From a virus: DNA of 28,679 nt. Position numbers and translations under genes: made by a program. This document shows, one piece after another, positions 7,936-16,745 of the stretch. Position 1 is the first letter of the stretch; every line of letters starts with the position of its first letter. The notes beneath the pieces are model-generated. The model was not told the DNA's origin and made no database searches. It saw nothing but the letters and a program-made list of their open reading frames with translations. The DNA is taken from positions 1 to 28,679 of IMG/VR virus record IMGVR_UViG_3300025769_000607. One strand, 5' to 3'.

Positions 7936-10863
7936 TTATAATGGATTATTCCAATCTAAAACTAATACGGCAGTTGCAACGGCATCGTGCAACTGTCCAG
8001 AAGCGTTCATACTAATCATAATAACATCTCCAGCGTTAAAACTGTTAGAAACACCCGATTGGTTTACGAATGTATCCCATTTGTAAGCCACATCATCACT
8101 ACTCATATTTACTATACCACCAGCGAATGAGCCTGGACCTAATACTGGCACTTCAATATGAGGTCCAGCTACGCTTATAGCAACGCTTGTGTTACCTCCA
8201 GCATTTTCGCCTCTTATAGTTATAAACTCTACATACCCGTCACAAGGAGCAATAAAGCCACCATATTCTAAATAACCAGAACTGGATGTGCTATCAAAAA
8301 TACCTCCGTAACCAAATGGTAAATATACATTACTCGTAGTAGCGTGAGCAAAACCACAATGGATTACGTGTCTTGTTCCAGTCCATTTTACTTTCCCCTC
8401 TGTCGCATCCCAACTAGCTACTTGCCCACTTGTTGCGTTCTCGCTATCTGCAAACTCTGTTACATCTCCTTTTATCTTAGTCTTTCTTGCAGTTCGACCT
8501 AAAGTAGTATCAATGTTAAATCTATTTGTTTTTGCAGTCGGCTCTTTTGTATTTATCCTTGCTCTTGTTTTTCTAACACAATTAGACGTATAACCATACC
8601 AAGTAAAACCGTTTGCTTCACAACAGACTTTATTTCCACTTGACGTTGTGCCAGTAGTCGGGTCTATAAACGTAACTATACCATTAAGACCAGATGTAGA
8701 AACTCTTAAATCACACCCAGCTATTGCAAGAGTATCGAAAAAGTCTAATATCTTAATTAATTCAACTCTTGTAGATACATCTTTACCAAAAGCGTAGTTG
8801 CTTACTTTGTTTACTCTGTAATAGCTATCTTTTACAAATATCTTATCATTGTATTTTAAGTTTGCTATATCAACAGAATTTAGCTTAAAATTTCCTATTA
8901 ATACTCTTGCATCCTTGTTAAATATGTTATCAAGGTATTGTTTCCAAAACTTAGAAAATGTATCTTCTTTTGGTTGCTTGTGTATCAAACTTTCTTCTCC
9001 TACTGCGTACCCACTTTTAAACCTTATATCTGTATCAGTTTCTTGTATTGTATCTCCAGCCATTATATAATGAGAACAAAAAGGGTATTCCTTTTTATAA
9101 GTAGAATTTGCACTACTTAAAGACTCCCACAAGTGATAACCCCCACAATCTTTTAAACCGTTATAATAAAATATTTTAGGCTTTGCGTCTATCTTCTCTA
9201 TCTCATTATTATTGAATTGGTAAATACGAGATATGCTCATACCGAGTTCCACAATCCTATCGGTTATAAATGATGAGAATATACTTGGTAATTCTAAATT
9301 TGTACCCTTCTGTTTAAAGTCTGAATCTATATTAACCTCATAATAGTTATAAGGATGTCCATAAACATTCTGGTAATCTTTCCCAATAAAATCTTCTGAA
9401 TCTAAATCCTTAAATATAATCTTGTCTTTTTGAAACTCGTATGTAGGTTTTATAGTTATTGCCTTTGAGTTATCTATCTTATCAGTCCAATCCTTAGATA
9501 CTCCGTCATCAAAATAGTCTTGTATTGGCTCTACCACAACCAAAGAACTTGAAAACTTACTCGGCACCATAACTAAGTTATACCTTGACAATATAGATTT
9601 TAAGAACTCTATTTGTGTAATGTCTGGCATTATATTATTTCCAGCGGCAAAATTAACAGTACTTCCTATTGAAGATGTCGGTGCTTGGACTAATTCTAAT
9701 TCAGATTGCTTATATTCAGCAGGTACAGATGCCAAAACTGTGAAAGTACCAACATTCGCCTCTTGATAACTTGCTTGAAATTTGACAACGGTATTATCTT
9801 CTATATAAGTCGTATCTGTATATAGTTCAATAAAAGCATCTCCAGTAACGTCAGAGCCAACCCTTTCTTTTGGTGTCCAGTCGGTATAGGTTGGATCTAC
9901 TCCGTCATCTAAAAGCATTCTAATTCTTACATTGTGGTATGATGAGCCACTTGCCGTATAATTTAGTCTTATTTTAAATCTATAATAACCGTCCGACTGT
10001 GTGGTATAAAATCCGTTAGAATCAAGATTCCCACCCTCATCGTAAAAATCAAATTGCGTGGCAGATGTCTGTCTGTCAAATATCAAATTTTGCAGAGTTG
10101 TTGTTAAAGTTTGATTGCCAGTCTTACCAACCCTAAAACTATCTTCTATTGCGTTATTTGTAAATTCTGAACTTGTGCCAAGTGTCATATACTGATTAGT
10201 GAAAAAATCAGTAATTTTAAATTCAGATACTACAGAATTGTAACCAATATTGTTTAATATTTTCTCAAATACAGTTCTTATTTTTATAGCTGGTTTTAAT
10301 CTTTCGCAAGTCAATATATTATCACTACTCGAGGCAATGTTTTTATCATACCCATAGCCGTAGTCAATTATAGGGTATAGTATCTCATCTCCAGTTTGAC
10401 CACTTGTGTAAGTTATTGCACCATTCCAAGAATCTATTACGTTTGTTTCGTTGAGTACGTGGTTAAACTCTGATAGGTCTAAATCCGTAAGTTTTGAATC
10501 CGATAACTGATTTACAATATTAGCCACTAATCCGTAAACAATAACCTCATAAGTTTGGCTCGTAGTGTTTACCGATAGCAGTTGTAAATATCCCTCAATA
10601 ACTTCTATACTATCTACTAATATAGACGCTTCTGTTTTTTTGTTAGGGTTAAAATCTCCAGTTGCAGTAACATCGTAAAAGTGTGAAAAAAAATTATTGT
10701 TTGTCTGCGTAAATGGTAGCGTAAATGTTTGCGTATTCTCTGACTTTCTTTTAGTAATGTCTTGTATTTCTAATACAGAAAAGTCTGCCTTAATACTCAC
10801 TTCCCCTAAATCAAGAAAATGCGTAGTATTGTCCGTTTGATTTTTAACTTGTAACTGTACCAT
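7936..10863 (-). CDS. Large tail tip / baseplate-hub-like protein with C-terminal jelly-roll-like domain
   Basis: A 975-residue protein, the largest in the genome. The N-terminus (about 1-130), with ITKRKSENTQTFTLPFTQTNN and a following EVIEGYLQLL strand, resembles the first domain of tail-hub or distal-tail proteins of Bacteroidota phages. The middle is beta-rich with long aromatic linkers. A Cys cluster lies near 745-775 (CCEANGF...SNCVRK), then SGQVASWDATEGKVKW, a repeat-like strand common in tip and fibre proteins. The last ~135 residues form a Gly-rich beta domain (HVIHCGFAHAT to the end) that could bind a receptor. Its start overlaps the upstream stop as TAATG. Exact role is inferred from position and size. 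Confidence 0.55.
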   Translation of the reverse strand: MVQLQVKNQTDNTTHFLDLGEVSIKADFSVLEIQDITKRKSENTQTFTLPFTQTNNNFFSHFYDVTATGDFNPNKKTEASILVDSIEVIEGYLQLLSVNTTSQTYEVIVYGLVANIVNQLSDSKLTDLDLSEFNHVLNETNVIDSWNGAITYTSGQTGDEILYPIIDYGYGYDKNIASSSDNILTCERLKPAIKIRTVFEKILNNIGYNSVVSEFKITDFFTNQYMTLGTSSEFTNNAIEDSFRVGKTGNQTLTTTLQNLIFDRQTSATQFDFYDEGGNLDSNGFYTTQSDGYYRFKIRLNYTASGSSYHNVRIRMLLDDGVDPTYTDWTPKERVGSDVTGDAFIELYTDTTYIEDNTVVKFQASYQEANVGTFTVLASVPAEYKQSELELVQAPTSSIGSTVNFAAGNNIMPDITQIEFLKSILSRYNLVMVPSKFSSSLVVVEPIQDYFDDGVSKDWTDKIDNSKAITIKPTYEFQKDKIIFKDLDSEDFIGKDYQNVYGHPYNYYEVNIDSDFKQKGTNLELPSIFSSFITDRIVELGMSISRIYQFNNNEIEKIDAKPKIFYYNGLKDCGGYHLWESLSSANSTYKKEYPFCSHYIMAGDTIQETDTDIRFKSGYAVGEESLIHKQPKEDTFSKFWKQYLDNIFNKDARVLIGNFKLNSVDIANLKYNDKIFVKDSYYRVNKVSNYAFGKDVSTRVELIKILDFFDTLAIAGCDLRVSTSGLNGIVTFIDPTTGTTSSGNKVCCEANGFTWYGYTSNCVRKTRARINTKEPTAKTNRFNIDTTLGRTARKTKIKGDVTEFADSENATSGQVASWDATEGKVKWTGTRHVIHCGFAHATTSNVYLPFGYGGIFDSTSSSGYLEYGGFIAPCDGYVEFITIRGENAGGNTSVAISVAGPHIEVPVLGPGSFAGGIVNMSSDDVAYKWDTFVNQSGVSNSFNAGDVIMISMNASGQLHDAVATAVLVLDWNNPL

Positions 10864-12479
10864 TAATATACCTTTTTAAGTTTGTGAGCATATTCAAACG
10901 TAAACGAATATTGTACTAATTTATCTTTTAAATTTGTTTTATATGTAATACTTGTATCTACGATATTAACTGGAATAGGTACTTGCTTAACGTCATCATC
11001 GCCTTTCTTAACTGGAGATAATAACATAACTTCATTAGACATAAGCAATCCATTAAAATAATCATTATACTCATCAGTTATATATCTGGTATTTATTGTT
11101 GTCTGTTTAACTCCCTCAATCTTTTGTACCTTACCTCTTTCGTATGAATTTATCGTAAATGATGCACCAGCATAATCTCCAGCAATACGTTCGTAGTCAT
11201 CTTCTCTTGTATAGTTTCTTACGTCTGTATGTTCTCCGTCAAACATATAGTAATCCCATACTCCGTACTTGTTTTTCCAAGCTAAAGTGTACTCGTCAAA
11301 CCTTGTGGCATTGCAGTTATTTTCGGATGCTATCTCAAACATATATAATTTAGATACTGGTGTTGGAAATCTCTTATAGTAAGTTCCAGTTCCAGTAGTT
11401 GTACCAGTAGCATAAAAAGATGTTGCAGCCGTATTATTGGCTGCACCTATACTTGTGTAATCTATTTCCCCAGCACCAGTACCACCGTCAGTAACTATCA
11501 AAATATTATCGCCTTGCCTTATGTCTGTACCATTAACATAAACATTATCACTAGTTGATGTACTTGCATAATAAACAGTATAATATTTTACGTTAGATGT
11601 GTCAAGTAGCTGATACCCCCCTTTGTTTGGATATTTTATGTTTTTAACATTTGCACCACCTACTCCAGCATAAAGTAAATACTCATCATCTTCATTTGAC
11701 GTATCAGGCTCAATACCTCCATTGTCAGTATCGTTATCAACTGAAATCATCCCAACATGATTAGTAGGTATTGATTCTCCTTGTACATCTTCAAATACTG
11801 GTACATCATCAAAGAACATATATACAAGCCCCCCATTTTCTGTGTCGAAATATGTATTATATTCATTTAGCCAAGCAAAGGTTTTATAATCGTTGTAGCT
11901 TGTTAGGTGTGGTATTTTGTTTGCAGTTGCGTTATTACGATTAGTATCGTAAGGCAGTAAACTTAAAAACCTACCGTCTAAGGCGTTGGTTAGACCGAAT
12001 AAATCTTCTTCAAAATTCATTAAATCTTCCCACTCATTAGCGTAGTTTATAAACGGATAGCTTACAACTACTGGAGTTTGTGGGTCTGCAGGTCCGTCTG
12101 GTGTTGTGCTATATTCCTCAAAGCAGTCAAAAGTAAATGTAATAATGTCTTTATTGTTTTTACTTATCGGATAATCTTCTATGTCTGGTGTAGATGCAGT
12201 ACCTACGTCTGTGGTATTCTGTGGCATCAAATGAATAGAATCATAATCAACAGAACCAGTTATAGTATTGGCGTGTTTATGAGTTATATTAAAGTAGTTC
12301 TTAAGTATCTTTTCTACATTAAAATGAGCATTCCCTAAAGCATTTTTTGACTGCCTTAAAGTTATTTGTACTGAGCCACCAATTTTTACATTTACAACAT
12401 ATTTAAACTTATATTGCGATGTTTGGTCTGAATCTAAAGTTATAGTCCAGTAATTAGGTCTTGTTACTGTTAGTGCCAT
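10863..12479 (-). CDS. Tail-associated structural protein, unknown exact role
   Basis: A 538-residue beta-rich protein, rich in Asn, Thr, Asp and Tyr with no membrane segment. The start (LTVTRPNYWTITLDSDQTSQYKFKYVVNV) and the Cys-containing segment SENNCNATRFDEYTLAWKNKYGVWDYYMF recall a family found next to the tip protein in Bacteroidota siphophages. A loop region (about 245-350) is rich in Gly, Asp and Thr. It sits between the tail-completion proteins and the 975-residue tip protein, with TAATG coupling to the latter and a 26-nt overlap with the gene before it. A baseplate or distal-tail role is likely; I cannot name it further. Confidence 0.5.
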   Translation of the reverse strand: MALTVTRPNYWTITLDSDQTSQYKFKYVVNVKIGGSVQITLRQSKNALGNAHFNVEKILKNYFNITHKHANTITGSVDYDSIHLMPQNTTDVGTASTPDIEDYPISKNNKDIITFTFDCFEEYSTTPDGPADPQTPVVVSYPFINYANEWEDLMNFEEDLFGLTNALDGRFLSLLPYDTNRNNATANKIPHLTSYNDYKTFAWLNEYNTYFDTENGGLVYMFFDDVPVFEDVQGESIPTNHVGMISVDNDTDNGGIEPDTSNEDDEYLLYAGVGGANVKNIKYPNKGGYQLLDTSNVKYYTVYYASTSTSDNVYVNGTDIRQGDNILIVTDGGTGAGEIDYTSIGAANNTAATSFYATGTTTGTGTYYKRFPTPVSKLYMFEIASENNCNATRFDEYTLAWKNKYGVWDYYMFDGEHTDVRNYTREDDYERIAGDYAGASFTINSYERGKVQKIEGVKQTTINTRYITDEYNDYFNGLLMSNEVMLLSPVKKGDDDVKQVPIPVNIVDTSITYKTNLKDKLVQYSFTFEYAHKLKKVY

Positions 12480-12990
12480 TGTTTATTTCGTCTATTGTAA
12501 AATTCAAAAAGTTTTCTAAGTCTAACGCAAAGGCTTTCGTCAATGCTTTTGGTAGTTTCTTGTAGCTTTGAGCAAAGGCATCATCAAAGAAATTAGTACC
12601 CTTGTAACCAAATCTATGTATTTTTCTTGTTACAACGTAAGCTATGCCTCTTTGTTGCTGAGCCTTATTTCTCCAAGCCTCATATTGCCCTTTACTATTT
12701 CTTGGTCGTAGTCCTTTGCGTTTAACCCATTCTAATATTTTAGGGTATAAAACGCCAGAGCCACCACCAGATTTTCCTCTACCCTCATTGATCGCAAGAC
12801 CATAATCTTCCATTCGTATTTTAAGGCTTATCGAATTAGCTGCAACTCCTAAATCATAATCAAGTGATTTCATTAATCGCCCAGTATCATACCCTCGTTT
12901 CCTTGTTTGGAGATATGTAGCTGCCTTAATGATTACATCTTTACCAAATTTGGATAAGGCTTTTTGCGTTGCTTCTAATTCTAACTTCAT
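12454..12990 (-). CDS. Tail completion / HK97 gp10-like protein
   Basis: A 178-residue basic protein. The N-terminal helix, the GYDTGRLMKSLDYDL strand-turn, an SISLKIRMEDYGLAINEGRGK segment, and a later IAYVVTRKIHRFGYKGTNFFDDAF motif match the general pattern of HK97 gp10-like neck proteins, in which the fold closes with a C-terminal amphipathic helix. Such proteins sit at the head-tail joint or tail terminus. Its start overlaps the previous stop as ATGA, and the next gene starts 26 nt before its stop. Family assignment is by pattern only. Confidence 0.6.
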   Translation of the reverse strand: MKLELEATQKALSKFGKDVIIKAATYLQTRKRGYDTGRLMKSLDYDLGVAANSISLKIRMEDYGLAINEGRGKSGGGSGVLYPKILEWVKRKGLRPRNSKGQYEAWRNKAQQQRGIAYVVTRKIHRFGYKGTNFFDDAFAQSYKKLPKALTKAFALDLENFLNFTIDEINNGTNSNKT

Positions 12991-13442
12991 ATAGGGCTAT
13001 TACAAGCGTTGTTATGACTTGGTACTGTTATACTGATTGTTCCTTTCCACCCAGCGAGTAAGTTCTCGAATCGATCTGTAAACGGCTCACAAGTAACGCT
13101 ATCATTTATTGCGTAGCTTCTTGAATCAATTATAGGAGTGTTTCTACCTAATCCGTTTTTAAACTCTCTGTAAATGTCAGCCATTATAAGAAATGTGTTA
13201 TTAAGTACGTCTGTTTCATTTGAGCCGTCTGCTGCAACCAAATCCATAACCAACAAATCAAAGGTAAATACAAAATCTCTGCTATTGATCGTTGAGGGTT
13301 GTTCTATTAAGTGAGCCTTTGCAAAGTCCACCTCGTTAGATAAGTCTACCTCGAATATATCTCCGAATGTAAACGAATTGAGTTGCTTGTGTGCGTTGCA
13401 AATCTTCTCGAATTGCTCAACTATACTTTTAAATGATTTCAT
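12987..13442 (-). CDS. Probable tail terminator / head-tail joining protein
   Basis: A 151-residue protein placed between the tail chaperone pair and the gp10-like protein. It has an N-terminal helix (SFKSIVEQFEKICNAHKQLNSF), a beta core (RDFVFTFDLLVMDLV), and ends with a strand pair (LLAGWKGTISITVPS). This helix-then-sheet layout and length suit a tail terminator. ATGA overlaps join it to both neighbours, and its ATG overlaps the TGA of the frameshifted chaperone extension, evidence that the shifted frame is really translated. The last residues (NNACNSPI) are probably disordered. Confidence 0.5.
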   Translation of the reverse strand: MKSFKSIVEQFEKICNAHKQLNSFTFGDIFEVDLSNEVDFAKAHLIEQPSTINSRDFVFTFDLLVMDLVAADGSNETDVLNNTFLIMADIYREFKNGLGRNTPIIDSRSYAINDSVTCEPFTDRFENLLAGWKGTISITVPSHNNACNSPI

Positions 13443-13663
13443 TTCTTAGCGTTTTCTTTATCCTTTATATATGCTAAATAGGTAAAACATTTGCCTATCC
13501 CTATTTCAGTTGCTTGGTCTATCTTTAAAACATCATCGTTGGCTAACACCATTAGGATTGAATACCAACCCCATTTTTTGCTAAACCTTTGTTGTTTATC
13601 GGTGCTTTGCCCTCCAGCGAAGATTGAAGAATATTGCTCAAATAATCTTTCCCTAAAGCCCAA
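13439..13663 (-). CDS. Tail assembly chaperone C-terminal extension, reached by -1 frameshift (gpT-like)
   Basis: This frame overlaps the 3' end of the upstream chaperone gene by 112 nt and begins at a TTG codon inside a run of nine T. No ATG exists between the nearest upstream in-frame stop (13691-13693) and that run, so independent initiation looks unlikely. A -1 slip on the run would fuse the first 163 residues of the upstream product to these 74 residues, giving about 237 in total. The C-terminal stretch (WGWYSILMVLANDD...FTYLAYIKDK) is helical and looks like conserved protein. The stop overlaps the next start as ATGA. This is the layout of lambda G/GT, inferred here. Confidence 0.6.
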   Translation of the reverse strand: MGFRERLFEQYSSIFAGGQSTDKQQRFSKKWGWYSILMVLANDDVLKIDQATEIGIGKCFTYLAYIKDKENAKK

Positions 13664-14151
13664 AAAAAAACCATTGCACCATTCACTACATTAGCTGGTA
13701 GCTTATCCTTGAATAACTCTGCTCTCTCTCCAGCACCTTTGTATTTTTCTATATCATATTTACCGTACTTCTCTTTTACGACTGGTCGGTACAATACTGC
13801 CATTACTTTGTGGAGATTCTTGTTTAGTTCCTTGCAGTATGTATCCAAATCTGCAAACTCTCCAGTAGTTATCTCCGATAGGTTAGGATGGAATCCGTAT
13901 TTCACTCCCTCTAACGTAACGAATTTAATCAGCCTATTGTCTTTCTTAGACAAACTCAATAACTTGTCGTAGACCATCTCTAAATCGCTTAGACGGAATC
14001 TGTCAAGTGTTTCTCTATCTACACCAGTCAATAACGAGATACTTCTTTTCTGCCGTTCTAACGTATCTATGTCAGCCTCTTGTATATCAGCCAATCCTTG
14101 CAGTTGTCCTAATGTAATCTCGCTTGTATCTGTCGGTATAATCAACTTCAT
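13552..14151 (-). CDS. Tail assembly chaperone (gpG-like)
   Basis: A 199-residue helical protein that would coat the tape measure while the tail tube assembles. It opens with MKLIIPTDTSEITLGQLQGL, followed by helices that include a DRETLDRFRLSDLEMVYDKL segment typical of Bacteroidota tail chaperones. The gene lies 36 nt downstream of the terminase gene. A T-run (13662-13670) at codons 161-164 lets a fraction of ribosomes shift to the -1 frame; the rest read to 13552 and add the ending GKAPINNKGLAKNGVGIQS. The tape measure is about 6 kb downstream rather than adjacent, which is atypical. Confidence 0.65.
   Translation of the reverse strand: MKLIIPTDTSEITLGQLQGLADIQEADIDTLERQKRSISLLTGVDRETLDRFRLSDLEMVYDKLLSLSKKDNRLIKFVTLEGVKYGFHPNLSEITTGEFADLDTYCKELNKNLHKVMAVLYRPVVKEKYGKYDIEKYKGAGERAELFKDKLPANVVNGAMVFFWALGKDYLSNILQSSLEGKAPINNKGLAKNGVGIQS
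13663..13669 (-). promoter_or_regulatory. Putative -1 ribosomal frameshift site (T_TTT_TTT)
   Basis: On the minus strand, the zero frame reads GTT-TTT-TTT-TGG across nine consecutive T (13662-13670). The heptamer T_TTT_TTT allows both tRNAs to re-pair after a one-base backward slip, and the next codon is then TTG at 13663, the first codon of the 74-codon frame. No Shine-Dalgarno-like enhancer or clear pseudoknot was established by eye. A sequencing error in the homopolymer is the alternative. Confidence 0.6.
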
Positions 14152-14187
14152 ATTATTAAATAGTAAAATGTGTAATATGTATAAATA

Positions 14188-15354
14188 TTATCTAATCGAG
14201 TATCTACCTACGTTTGGTTTGCTCTTAACCATAGTAACGGCATAGCGTAAAGCATCTATTCCGTGATTGTTATTATCTATTGGCTTATTAAGTAGGTAGC
14301 CGTTCTTATCCTCTTGCCATTTGTAGCCGTTGAACTCCGATATTAGATTAGTGCTTTTTGTTGTTACGCATAGCTTAAATCGTTTGAGTAGGTCTATCCC
14401 TATGTTGATTGAATCCTTACCCTTTACGCAAGGTTTTACGTTGTACCCTAATCTATATAATTCTTCGATTGATTTAGGCTCTGAACTGTCTGCAAATACA
14501 ATTCTTCGCTTATCAGACCAGAAAACATCCATTCGGTTAGCAATGTCAGAGTTAGTAAGTCCTCGTTCATATAGTAATTCGTTAAATATTAATTTGTCTT
14601 GCAATTCGTAAACCTCTACTAAAGCACTTGGATCGTTTGTATATCCAAAGTCTAAGCCAGTAGATATGAGTTTAGCTTCTTCTGGTATCTTGCTCATTAT
14701 CTCAACTCTTGGAAATATGATTGACTTAGAGAATCCTCTCTCTCCTAATCCGTATATCTTCCAATAGTCCTCATCTGTATCTCGTAGTCTTTCAATCTCC
14801 TTTACCAATTCATCTGGTAGGAATGGATTATCCTTGTACGTTGATTTAATGAATGTGCAATCCTCTCTGTTTAGTATCTTATCATATAGCCAATGATGTG
14901 TTTCAGATGGGTTGTAATCTATGTATATCTTTTCTTCCGTTCTTACGAGCAGCTGGAAGAAATCTTCCCACGTTAATTCGTTTGCCTCGTTACAAAATAG
15001 ATAGTGCCGTTTAGCACCTCTCTTTTTCTGTGGTTGGTCTAAAGATATAAACTCAAATGTATTGCCGTTTAGGGTGTAGGTATGGTCTGATTTATTGTGT
15101 TTTGTTTCATCGTATAAATCAAGGTTGTTAAGTATCTCGAAAAAATCTTTCATTACCGATAGCTTCAAACTTGGTAGCGACTTCCTTACGATGCTAAACC
15201 TTTTACCAGTATTCTCAAAAGCCTTTACAATAAGCAACTGACAAAGTGAGTAAGTTTTCCCACTTCGCGTACCCCCTTGATTAACTACCAGCTTTGTAGG
15301 TGCATTGTAGTTTCTCTCGAATACATTACTCGTCTGTATCTTTAGGCTTGACAA
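14188..15354 (-). CDS. terL: Terminase large subunit (Terminase_3 / PBSX-T4 type)
   Basis: A 388-residue ATP-driven DNA-packaging motor and nuclease. Walker A is GGTRSGKT at 27-34; the Walker B region is HYLFCNEANE at 117-126 with the catalytic Glu at about 123; a coupling segment follows (IDYNPSETHHW, 145-155). The RNase H-like nuclease domain holds Asp235 in GLDFGYTND, Asp289 in IVFADSSEP and Asp367 in GIDALRYA. Length is on the short side but both domains look complete. The gene overlaps the small subunit by 29 nt. Terminase_3 proteins are mostly linked to headful packaging, which agrees with the permuted contig ends. Confidence 0.95.
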   Translation of the reverse strand: MSSLKIQTSNVFERNYNAPTKLVVNQGGTRSGKTYSLCQLLIVKAFENTGKRFSIVRKSLPSLKLSVMKDFFEILNNLDLYDETKHNKSDHTYTLNGNTFEFISLDQPQKKRGAKRHYLFCNEANELTWEDFFQLLVRTEEKIYIDYNPSETHHWLYDKILNREDCTFIKSTYKDNPFLPDELVKEIERLRDTDEDYWKIYGLGERGFSKSIIFPRVEIMSKIPEEAKLISTGLDFGYTNDPSALVEVYELQDKLIFNELLYERGLTNSDIANRMDVFWSDKRRIVFADSSEPKSIEELYRLGYNVKPCVKGKDSINIGIDLLKRFKLCVTTKSTNLISEFNGYKWQEDKNGYLLNKPIDNNNHGIDALRYAVTMVKSKPNVGRYSIR

Positions 15355-15685
15355 TCTCTATCTCTATTTTGTTAATCTTTTCTCCTTGCGTTGTTACATC
15401 TATCTGTTGGCGTTCACTTAATCCAAGTTGTGTTTTGGCTGCGTGAATTACAACGCTTGGCACTTTGTCTTTTATACATTCGTAATACTTAGACCGAATA
15501 AAATCGTGTTCTATTTGTTCTATCTCTTTGACCTTATCAGCAAACTCCTGGTCCTCTTTGAGCCACCTGTAATAGTTTGTTCTTGATAGATCTGTCATCT
15601 TTAGAGCCGTTGAAACAATACCAAGCGATTTTTCTAAGGCTTTGAGCATTCTCTCTTTAGCTACCTTTGTTCTATTTTGTTCCAT
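15326..15685 (-). CDS. terS: Terminase small subunit
   Basis: A 119-residue DNA-recognition subunit that positions the large subunit on the genome. Residues 19-50 form a helix-turn-helix (SLGIVSTALKMTDLSRTNYYRW), followed by charged oligomerisation helices and a conserved VIHAAKTQLGLSERQQIDV segment common in small terminases of Bacteroidota phages. It overlaps the large subunit by 29 nt and the HNH gene by 14 nt, so all three are probably co-translated. I chose the ATG at 15685 because it is the first in frame and overlaps the previous stop. Confidence 0.85.
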   Translation of the reverse strand: MEQNRTKVAKERMLKALEKSLGIVSTALKMTDLSRTNYYRWLKEDQEFADKVKEIEQIEHDFIRSKYYECIKDKVPSVVIHAAKTQLGLSERQQIDVTTQGEKINKIEIEIVKPKDTDE

Positions 15686-15935
15686 ATATCTGCATATATT
15701 TTAGGTGTATCTTCTTTAGCATATCCTTACAATACGTTATATCTCCGTACTCAATATGGCAAGTTCTACACAATGCTTGTAAGTTTTCTATGTTGTCTTT
15801 TGTTTTACTTCCACCCATACCTCTGGCTTCTATGTGGTGTATATCTGTAGCTTTTGCCTCGCATACTTCACAAGGTATAAAATCGGTATCATTGAATCCG
15901 AAATAATCAAGATATATTTTAGTATGCTTTTTCAT
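15672..15935 (-). CDS. HNH endonuclease next to the terminase
   Basis: An 87-residue nuclease with a compact zinc-bound HNH fold: Cys22 and Cys25 (PCEVCEA), His33-His34 (DIHHIEARGMGG), Asn51 (NIENLQALC), and Cys56, Cys59, His60. The pair HNH plus terminase is frequent in phages, where the nuclease assists packaging cleavage. I place the start at 15935 rather than the upstream ATG at 15959, because 15935 makes an ATGA overlap with the end of the ParB-like gene and the preceding eight residues are not family-like. A free-standing homing nuclease is less likely given the location. Confidence 0.85.
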   Translation of the reverse strand: MKKHTKIYLDYFGFNDTDFIPCEVCEAKATDIHHIEARGMGGSKTKDNIENLQALCRTCHIEYGDITYCKDMLKKIHLKYMQIYGTK

Positions 15936-16381
15936 ATCGGAGAGCCACAACACTCGCAAACGTCTTTTGTAACATCTTCCAGGGTGTTATCTTCGTACTT
16001 GTCTATATTGATGTTCAAATCGTTTACAGTAAACCCTACCTCAAACAATACTTCCTCATCAAAATAATTCAGCAGTAGGTCATCGTCAAATTTACCACCG
16101 TTCTTGTTAAGCCTAAGATTGAGTTTCATTTCTTTTTCGATAGGCAAATCAACTGCATAAGTTAGTATGTGGTCGTTACCTAAATCTTCCCATGCTCTTG
16201 CTCTTTGATGCCCACCTATAATTACGTTCTTTCTATCCTCGCTTGAATTAATAACAATAGGCTTTACTAAACCAAATTCTTCAAGGCTTTTTTTTAGGTC
16301 TTTAAATTGCTTCTTAGATATTTTGCGAGGGTTATATTCAGCAAATCTTAAGTCCGATATTTTAACGCTTTCAATCTTCAT
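15932..16381 (-). CDS. ParB/Srx-like nuclease-domain protein with C-terminal Cys tail
   Basis: A 149-residue protein with a ParB N-terminal-like domain: DLRFAEYNPRKI near residue 10, the LEEFGLVKPIVI strand, and the phosphate-binding GGHQRARA at 56-63. The C-terminal tail adds a Cys cluster (VCECCGSPI, Cys141, 143 and 144). Phage proteins of this type lack the partition domain and often occur near methyltransferases and terminases; their function ranges from DNA nicking to NTPase activity. There is no ParA nearby, so plasmid-style partition is unlikely. It is coupled by ATGA to the HNH gene. Confidence 0.75.
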   Translation of the reverse strand: MKIESVKISDLRFAEYNPRKISKKQFKDLKKSLEEFGLVKPIVINSSEDRKNVIIGGHQRARAWEDLGNDHILTYAVDLPIEKEMKLNLRLNKNGGKFDDDLLLNYFDEEVLFEVGFTVNDLNINIDKYEDNTLEDVTKDVCECCGSPI

Positions 16382-16745
16382 AGCTTTTTAATAATTCAGT
16401 TAAATCCTTTACCATATCTCTAACGCATCCACCACAAGAAGATACGTTTTTACGCATTCCAAAAATCTCATTATACAAGTTAGTCAATCCTACGTTCTGT
16501 TCGTGTGTTACCTTACTCCCCTCAATGCTATTTACAAGCCGTTTAAGGATAGATAATTGGTCTGGGGTAATATCCTTTTCTCTTTCCCATTTTCCGATAG
16601 GACATCGAGTAAAAGCAATCGCACCTTTTATCTTCATAAAGCATCCACATTTTTTGCATTGTGCAACCGACTTTCTAAAGTGTTCGCATTTGCGACATAT
16701 CTCCATACGTTCATTGTACGTCTTATTGCTTGTCTTTAATTTCAT
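16371..16745 (-). CDS. Zinc-binding protein of unknown function
   Basis: A 124-residue protein with an N-terminal cysteine set at 17, 20, 30, 33, 35 and 48 (IC-KC, QCKKCGC, RCPIGKW) that can bind one or two zinc ions, then a helical middle and a later Cys pair (SSCGGCVRDM, about 107-112). The N-terminal CPIGKW type of ribbon recurs in phage genomes near packaging and sigma genes. Its last 11 nt overlap the ParB-like gene. DNA, RNA or protein binding is possible, and I cannot choose among these from sequence. Confidence 0.7.
   Translation of the reverse strand: MKLKTSNKTYNERMEICRKCEHFRKSVAQCKKCGCFMKIKGAIAFTRCPIGKWEREKDITPDQLSILKRLVNSIEGSKVTHEQNVGLTNLYNEIFGMRKNVSSCGGCVRDMVKDLTELLKSYED

Noticed and set aside
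15932-16381. Plasmid-type partition system based on the ParB-like protein
   Set aside because: No ParA or centromere-like repeat nearby, and the protein lacks the central DNA-binding domain of true partition ParB.
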